Below are positions 6,829-11,132 of a DNA stretch of 11,132 nucleotides, piece after piece. The DNA is taken from assembly GCA_018400545.1 (NCBI GenBank), contig JAGYLT010000048.1:1-11132 (forward strand), given 5' to 3'. Source of the DNA: Bacteroidales bacterium (lineage in GTDB: Bacteria > Bacteroidota > Bacteroidia > Bacteroidales > 4484-276). Within the stretch, counting starts at the first letter, position 1. Every line of letters begins with the position of its first letter. The notes beneath the pieces were generated by a model. That model saw nothing but the letters and a program-made list of their open reading frames with translations, had not been told where the DNA came from and ran no database searches. The translations under genes and the position numbers were made by a program.

Positions 6829-8127
6829 TTAGTTTTGCATCAAAACAAGACGGATAGTTTGCTGCAGTTCGTCTTTTATTCTGAGGTAATAAATACCGTC
6901 AGGCTTTCCTGAAAGATCAATTTTTCCTGACCCTTTTATCATTGCATTCAAAATCTTTTGCCCGCCTGCATTGAATATCTCAAGTTCAACCTGTGTATCT
7001 GATCCGGTAACCAGATTATAACTGCCTGTGGACGGATTGGGATAAATCTGCAGGCCAGAGCCATCCAACTCATCTACACCAACACAGGAAGTTACGATAA
7101 TTTCGGCTTCAGCATAGTTTTCACAATCAAACTCATCCATGTAAGTATAGGTGACGGTAAAAGTTCCCGGGCCAACAGCCAGCGGATCGAACATTCCATC
7201 CGTTACACCCGGTCCCGAATATTCGCCACCTTCCGGCATACCACCGGTCAGTTCAAACGGCTCCCATTCCAGACAGACTTCGCCGGGCGATTCCATTGTA
7301 ACATCGGGAAGTGCATGAACCAGTATCATATCTGCATTCTCCACAGAAGCTGAGTTTGTTCCATCCGACACTGTTAAGGAAACATCAAAAGAACCCGCAT
7401 TTTCATACATAACCACCGGGTTTTGCTCATTGGAAGTTTCAGGGGTTCCACCTTCAAAAGTCCACTCCCAGCTTGTGATTCCCGGTGTGGACAGATCTGT
7501 AAAACCAACTTCACTACCTTCACAAAGCTCTTCAGAATCAGCCTCAAACAATGCCGTAATGCCGGTTGCTCCACAATCTTCAAAATAAGGATCGAAACAA
7601 CTTACTGTTGGAGGCCAGCACACATCATAATGAACAGTTTTGTCAGGGCAAACTACTATATAGGTTGGATAACCGATAAATGGTTGTCCGCTATTTACAA
7701 TGTTAATTGCTGCCGGGCCTCCACCTTCTGTTCCGGCACAGGGATTCGTGATCCCGTAATTTTGTTTGTAAGCATTAATTTGCGCATTGTTATCCTGGGG
7801 AGTAAGACCCCACATCAGGATGTTTCCTGCTCCTGATCCTGTATTGACATATACCTCTTCAATAACTGGGGCATATGCCTGGCAACTCGGTCATGTAGTA
7901 AAAAACAGGTCGATAAACACTGTTTTTCCTGCGTCGAGTGATTCGTAAAGGTTGTGCGTAACACCATCGGAGTCGGTGATGGTGAAGTCGCCGATATCAT
8001 CGGCAACCTGAATGAGTTTGGTGTTGAGTTGTTTTTCTATGATACACCGGCCATCCTGCGATGTGGACTGGCCAAACGCAAAACCGGCAATAGCTAGAAT
8101 CACAACAAAAAGACTAATTCTTTTCAT
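6829..8127 (-). CDS. Predicted secreted selenoprotein: Sec-thioredoxin (UxxC), PKD, Ig-like and T9SS sorting domains
   Basis: Reading the in-frame TGA at 7891-7893 as selenocysteine gives one 432-residue protein. Residues 1-19 are a signal peptide (MKRISLFVVILAIAGFAFG). Residues about 40-185 are a thioredoxin/redoxin-like domain: GKTVFIDLFFTT leads into Sec79-Pro-Ser-Cys82, then QAYAPVIEEVY, and a PTYIVVCPD stretch (Pro154) fits the cis-proline loop facing the active site. Then come a PKD domain (about 190-272, with WEWTFEGGTPET and YENAGSFDVSLTV), an Ig-like domain (about 273-347, with LTGG, YSGPGV and GPGTFTVTYTY) and a T9SS type A sorting domain (356-432, IYPNPSTGSYNL to LVLMQN). The expected role is an extracytoplasmic thiol-disulfide or peroxide oxidoreductase; its substrate is unknown. 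Homology continues across the TGA without frame change, and a SECIS-like hairpin follows. Taken as two ORFs, the first lacks the resolving Cys and the second has no signal peptide. The alternatives are a Cys-to-stop mutation or a sequencing error. selA, selB, selC and selD are not in the window. Confidence 0.8.
7846..7879 (-). promoter_or_regulatory. Candidate bacterial SECIS element
   Basis: Counting from the base after the UGA, nucleotides 12-21 (GGCAUAUGCC) pair with 36-45 (GGUAUAUGUC) in ten contiguous pairs, two of them G-U. A C-A mismatch (22/35) and one more C-G pair (23/34) close a 10-nt loop, AGUUAUUGAA. The second loop base is G (nucleotide 25 after the UGA, position 7866). Known bacterial SECIS elements have a stem-loop just 3' of the UGA with a G among the first two loop bases about 16-37 nt away, and E. 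coli fdhF also has an 11-nt spacing before its minimal stem. The fit is good. The placement of the G depends on the single 23/34 closing pair. A short competing hairpin within GGCAUAUGCC is possible but has only three strong pairs. Confidence 0.65.
7891..7893 (-). other. In-frame TGA, candidate selenocysteine codon (residue 79)
   Basis: This TGA replaces the first Cys of the thioredoxin CxxC motif. The series LFFTT-U-PSC lines up residue for residue with the common thioredoxin-family form FFATWCGPC. Sec at a redox-active Cys position, paired with a downstream Cys, is the classic selenoprotein signature. A Cys codon (TGT or TGC) can also become TGA by one base change, so the codon alone does not prove Sec. 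Confidence 0.7.
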
Positions 8128-8170
8128 TGGTTTAAGTGATTTGATGAATGAATAATTGAACTAAACAAAG

Positions 8171-8178
8171 CAAATGTA
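8171..8178 (-). promoter_or_regulatory. Bacteroidota -7 box for the selenoprotein gene
   Basis: On the - strand this reads TACATTTG, a perfect match to the Bacteroidota -7 consensus TAnnTTTG. It lies 43 nt upstream of the ATG at 8127. I see no good TTG -33 element at the expected distance, so the assignment rests on the -7 box and its location. Confidence 0.45.
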
Positions 8179-8206
8179 CAATTTCAACCTGGAAGTTTTT
8201 AAAATT

Positions 8207-8226
8207 TTTTCAAAAGTTTTTGAAAA
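8207..8226. repeat. AT-rich inverted repeat in the divergent promoter region
   Basis: TTTTCAAAA (8207-8215) and TTTTGAAAA (8218-8226) are exact reverse complements separated by 2 nt. The palindrome lies between the two putative -7 boxes, about 29-48 nt upstream of the - strand box, where an operator or curved-DNA element could act. The region is very AT-rich, so chance is a real possibility. Confidence 0.35.
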
Positions 8227-8285
8227 CATCTGCATATTTAGAATCATTCATATTAGTGATAAATTCTCAAATCAACGCTTTTCAT

Positions 8286-8293
8286 TAATTTTG
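8286..8293 (+). promoter_or_regulatory. Bacteroidota -7 box for the FAD/Fe-S dehydrogenase gene
   Basis: TAATTTTG matches TAnnTTTG perfectly and ends 25 nt before the ATG at 8319, which would give a short leader. No clear -33 TTG is visible upstream. Together with the opposite -7 box it makes the 191-nt gap a divergent promoter region. Confidence 0.4.
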
Positions 8294-8318
8294 AAGCCTA
8301 CAAAACGGGAAGGACAGT

Positions 8319-11132
8319 ATGGAAAGATCAGCAATACTCGAACCACTGAAAAAACTAAAACAGGATTTTGAAGGAGATATTTTTACCGATAATGCATCGC
8401 GCATCCACTATGCCACTGATGCATCAGCTTACCGGGAATTGCCCGTTGCAATTGCCCGGCCAAAAAACAAAAACGATATCAGGAAACTGGTACTTTTTGC
8501 TGCTGAGCACAAAGCACCGCTGATTCCCCGTGGAGCCGGGACTTCCCTGGCCGGACAGGTTGTGGGGGAAGGCATTGTGGTGGATATTTCCCGGTACATG
8601 AACCAAATCCTGGAAATCAACACCGCTGAAAAATGGGCACTCGTTGAGCCCGGAGTGGTGCTGGATGAATTGAATATAGAAGCCGCAAAACATGGATTAT
8701 TTTTTGGGCCGGAAACCTCAACCGCCAACCGGTGTGTGATGGGCGGCATGGTTGGCAACAACTCCTGTGGCGCACATTCACTGATCTATGGCAGTACGCG
8801 TGAACATACACTTGAACTGGAAGTGATCCTGAGTGACGGTTCTGAGGCAACTTTTGGAACACTGACCAAAGCAGAATTTGAGCAAAAACAAAATGGCGAC
8901 AAATTAGAAAATAAGGTTTACAAAAACATTGCAGGTATCCTGAGTCTGCCTGAAAACCGCCTGGAAATTGAGAAGGAGTTTCCCGATCCAGACGTTGAAC
9001 GCAGAAATACCGGTTATGCCCTTGACATGCTGGCGAAAAGCAATCCATTTGAAAGTGAAGGAGAGGAATTCAATTTCTGTAAGTTGTTGGCCGGATCAGA
9101 AGGTACGCTGGCTTTTACAACCGCCATTAAGCTAAACCTTGTTCCCCTGCCACCAAAAACCAAGGGGCTGGTTTGCGTTCATTTCAACAAGCTTGAAGAT
9201 GCTTTCCACGCCAACCTCATCGCACTCAAACAACAACCCGGAGCCATCGAGCTGATGGATGATGTGATCCTGCAACAAACCAAAGATAACCTGGAACAGC
9301 GCAAAAACCGCTTTTTCATCGATGGTGATCCCGCAGCCATTTTAATCATCGAATTTGCCCGCGAGACCAAAGAAGAGATTCTGGCGATTGCTGACTCCAT
9401 GGAAAAAGATATGCGGGATGCCGGGTATGGCTATCATTTCCCGCGTGTTTTTGGTTTGGATATTCCAAAAGTCTGGACGCTCCGCAAAGCAGGATTGGGG
9501 TTATTGTCGAATATCCCCGGCGATGCCAAGCCGGTTTCGTTGGTTGAGGATACGGCGGTGAAACCTGAGGTGCTTCCAGAGTACATTGCTGAATTTAAAG
9601 ATATCCTCAAAAAACACAATCTCACAGCGGTGTATCATGCCCACATTGCCACCGGCGAATTGCACCTCCGCCCGGTGCTGGATCTGAAAAAGGCAAAAGA
9701 TGTGGAGCTGTTTTACCAGGTAGCACTTGAAACCGCCAGGCTGGTAAAAAAATACAGAGGCTCCCTGAGCGGAGAACACGGCGATGGACGGCTACGTGGT
9801 GAGTTTATTCCATTGATGTTGGGGGAGCACAACTACAACCTGATGAAGGAAGTGAAACGAGTCTGGGATCCCGATAACATTTTCAATCCGGGTAAAATCG
9901 TGGATACACCTTCCATGAAAACCAGCCTGCGGTATGAGCCCGGATCGGAAACCAAAGCCATTGAAACAGTTTTCGACTTTTCATCTGACACAGGCATGAT
10001 GCGGGCTGTGGAAAAATGCAACGGTTCAGGCGACTGCCGGAAATCAGAGCTGATCGGGGGGACGATGTGCCCCAGCTACATGGCTACCCGCGATGAGAAC
10101 ACAACCACCCGGGCCAGGGCCAATATCCTGCGCGAATTCCTGACCCATTCGCCCAAGAAAAACCCATTCGACCACCAGGAGATTTACGATGTGATGGACC
10201 TCTGCCTCTCTTGCAAAGGGTGTAAATCAGAATGTCCTTCAAGCGTGGATATCGCTAAATACAAAGCCGAGTTCCTGCAACATTACTATGATGAAAACGG
10301 CATCCCCCTGAGAACCCGCGCCATTGCTTACATTTCCCGGCTTAACAAACTTGGGATGATTGTTCCCACCATTTCCAATTTTATTTTCACGAATAAAATC
10401 ACTTCGGGTATTTTGAAAAGTGTGCTGGGATTCGCCCCAAAACGCAGCATCCCAACATTATACAAATACACCCTCAGGGCCTGGATGCGGCGGAACCTTC
10501 CGGAAATAAATCCCAATGGAAATGCAGTTGGCAAGGTTTACCTTTTTGTGGATGAATTCACCGAATACAACGATGCAGAAATCGGCATGAAAGCGATTGA
10601 ATTGCTCACACGACTTGGCTACCAGGTACACCTGGCAAACCACAAAGACAGTGGCCGGACCTTCCTTTCAAAGGGTCTGGTGAGAAAAGCAAAAACTTTG
10701 GCCAATTATAATGTTGCCGCACTAAAAAATGTGGTGCAAAATGAGATGCCGCTCGTGGGTATTGAGCCTTCCGGAATTTTAACTTTCCGGGATGAATATC
10801 CTGAATTGGTGGATAAGGAATTGGTGAATGACGCAAAGGCTTTGTCAAAAAACGCCCTGATGTTTGATGAATTCATACAGCGCGAAATTGAAGCCGGCAG
10901 GATTGACAAAAGCAGATTTTCAACTGAAAAGAAAAAAATCAGACTCCATGGCCACTGCCATCAGAAATCATTGGCATCCATAGCCCCAACGAAATTCATG
11001 TTATCATTTCCTGAAAATTTTGAGGTTGAAGAGATTAAATCAGGGTGCTGCGGCATGGCCGGTTCTTTCGGTTACGAAAAGGAACATTACGATGTTTCGA
11101 TGAAAGTTGGTGAACTGGTGCTTTTCCCGGAA
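8319..11132 (+). CDS. FAD-linked dehydrogenase / Fe-S / CCG-domain fusion (GlcD-GlcF type), 3' end missing
   Basis: The frame is open from the ATG at 8319 to the window edge (938 codons, no stop), so the C-terminus is missing. GGGAAGGA at 8307-8314 is a good ribosome site for this start. The FAD-binding domain has the pyrophosphate loop RGAGTSLAGQ (from residue 71) and GNNSCGAHS. The FAD-linked oxidase C-terminal domain has HIATGELHLRP and SGEHGDGR (484-491). A two-cluster 4Fe-4S segment follows: Cys567, Cys573 and Cys584-Pro for one cluster, and Cys629, Cys632, Cys635 and Cys639-Pro for the other. Last is a CCG domain with HGHCHQK (Cys880) and GCCGMAGSFG (Cys910-Cys911). This order is that of E. 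coli YdiJ (about 1018 residues, a D-2-hydroxyglutarate dehydrogenase) and of glycolate/D-lactate oxidase subunits D and F fused. It should oxidise a D-2-hydroxyacid and send electrons to a quinone or other carrier; the substrate cannot be told from sequence. All key residues seen are intact. Confidence 0.93.
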   Translation, partial: MERSAILEPLKKLKQDFEGDIFTDNASRIHYATDASAYRELPVAIARPKNKNDIRKLVLFAAEHKAPLIPRGAGTSLAGQVVGEGIVVDISRYMNQILEINTAEKWALVEPGVVLDELNIEAAKHGLFFGPETSTANRCVMGGMVGNNSCGAHSLIYGSTREHTLELEVILSDGSEATFGTLTKAEFEQKQNGDKLENKVYKNIAGILSLPENRLEIEKEFPDPDVERRNTGYALDMLAKSNPFESEGEEFNFCKLLAGSEGTLAFTTAIKLNLVPLPPKTKGLVCVHFNKLEDAFHANLIALKQQPGAIELMDDVILQQTKDNLEQRKNRFFIDGDPAAILIIEFARETKEEILAIADSMEKDMRDAGYGYHFPRVFGLDIPKVWTLRKAGLGLLSNIPGDAKPVSLVEDTAVKPEVLPEYIAEFKDILKKHNLTAVYHAHIATGELHLRPVLDLKKAKDVELFYQVALETARLVKKYRGSLSGEHGDGRLRGEFIPLMLGEHNYNLMKEVKRVWDPDNIFNPGKIVDTPSMKTSLRYEPGSETKAIETVFDFSSDTGMMRAVEKCNGSGDCRKSELIGGTMCPSYMATRDENTTTRARANILREFLTHSPKKNPFDHQEIYDVMDLCLSCKGCKSECPSSVDIAKYKAEFLQHYYDENGIPLRTRAIAYISRLNKLGMIVPTISNFIFTNKITSGILKSVLGFAPKRSIPTLYKYTLRAWMRRNLPEINPNGNAVGKVYLFVDEFTEYNDAEIGMKAIELLTRLGYQVHLANHKDSGRTFLSKGLVRKAKTLANYNVAALKNVVQNEMPLVGIEPSGILTFRDEYPELVDKELVNDAKALSKNALMFDEFIQREIEAGRIDKSRFSTEKKKIRLHGHCHQKSLASIAPTKFMLSFPENFEVEEIKSGCCGMAGSFGYEKEHYDVSMKVGELVLFPE

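Noticed and set aside
6829..7815. Separate PKD/T9SS gene starting at the Met codon at 7815
   Set aside because: No signal peptide would be present, and the thioredoxin fold would be cut in half; reading continues in frame upstream to the TGA and beyond it to a signal peptide.
7423..7836. 137-codon open frame on the + strand
   Set aside because: It lies antisense to the PKD and thioredoxin parts of the selenoprotein gene and shows no recognisable domain; it is a shadow frame.
7870..7879. GGCATATGCC as a protein-binding palindrome
   Set aside because: It lies inside the coding sequence and is better explained as the left arm of the SECIS-like hairpin.
8429..9048. Open frames on the - strand of up to 143 codons
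   Set aside because: They lie antisense to the FAD-binding domain of the long dehydrogenase gene, whose motifs are unmistakable.

Overview
The window looks like chromosome from a member of the Bacteroidota, probably a marine or anaerobic lineage. Three things point there: an nqr operon for the Na+-pumping NADH:quinone oxidoreductase, two proteins ending in type A sorting domains of the type IX secretion system (T9SS), and perfect TAnnTTTG promoter -7 boxes, the Bacteroidota consensus. No tRNA, rRNA, CRISPR array or insertion sequence is visible.

Positions 1-4451 hold the end of nqrB, then nqrC, nqrD, nqrE and nqrF, all on the + strand and closed by a strong terminator at 4422-4451. They build most of a membrane complex that oxidises NADH, reduces quinone and pumps Na+. 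The flavin-attachment and iron-sulfur ligand residues can be seen. The operon is broken between nqrD and nqrE by about 480 bases. This insert carries a small four-helix-bundle gene of the 23S rRNA intervening-sequence protein family, flanked by imperfect inverted repeats.

Positions 4544-8127 hold two convergent genes for exported proteins that share a bidirectional terminator at 6780-6808. The + strand gene (4544-6775) encodes a 743-residue T9SS cargo protein with two tandem propeller-like halves. The - strand gene (6829-8127) is the most interesting item. Read normally it looks like two unrelated ORFs, but they are in the same frame and separated by a single TGA. That TGA sits exactly where the first cysteine of a thioredoxin CxxC motif belongs, giving U-P-S-C. 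From 12 nt downstream of the TGA, the mRNA can fold into a long hairpin with a G in its apical loop, as expected for a bacterial SECIS element. I read it as one 432-residue secreted selenoprotein: signal peptide, Sec-thioredoxin domain, PKD domain, Ig-like domain and T9SS sorting domain. A nonsense mutation is the main alternative.

Positions 8128-8318 form a divergent promoter region with a -7 box for each side and an AT-rich palindrome. From 8319 to the end runs one long open frame with no stop in the window. It encodes a GlcD/GlcF-type fusion of FAD-linked dehydrogenase, two 4Fe-4S clusters and a CCG domain, resembling D-2-hydroxyglutarate or D-lactate/glycolate dehydrogenases. It lacks only its C-terminal end.
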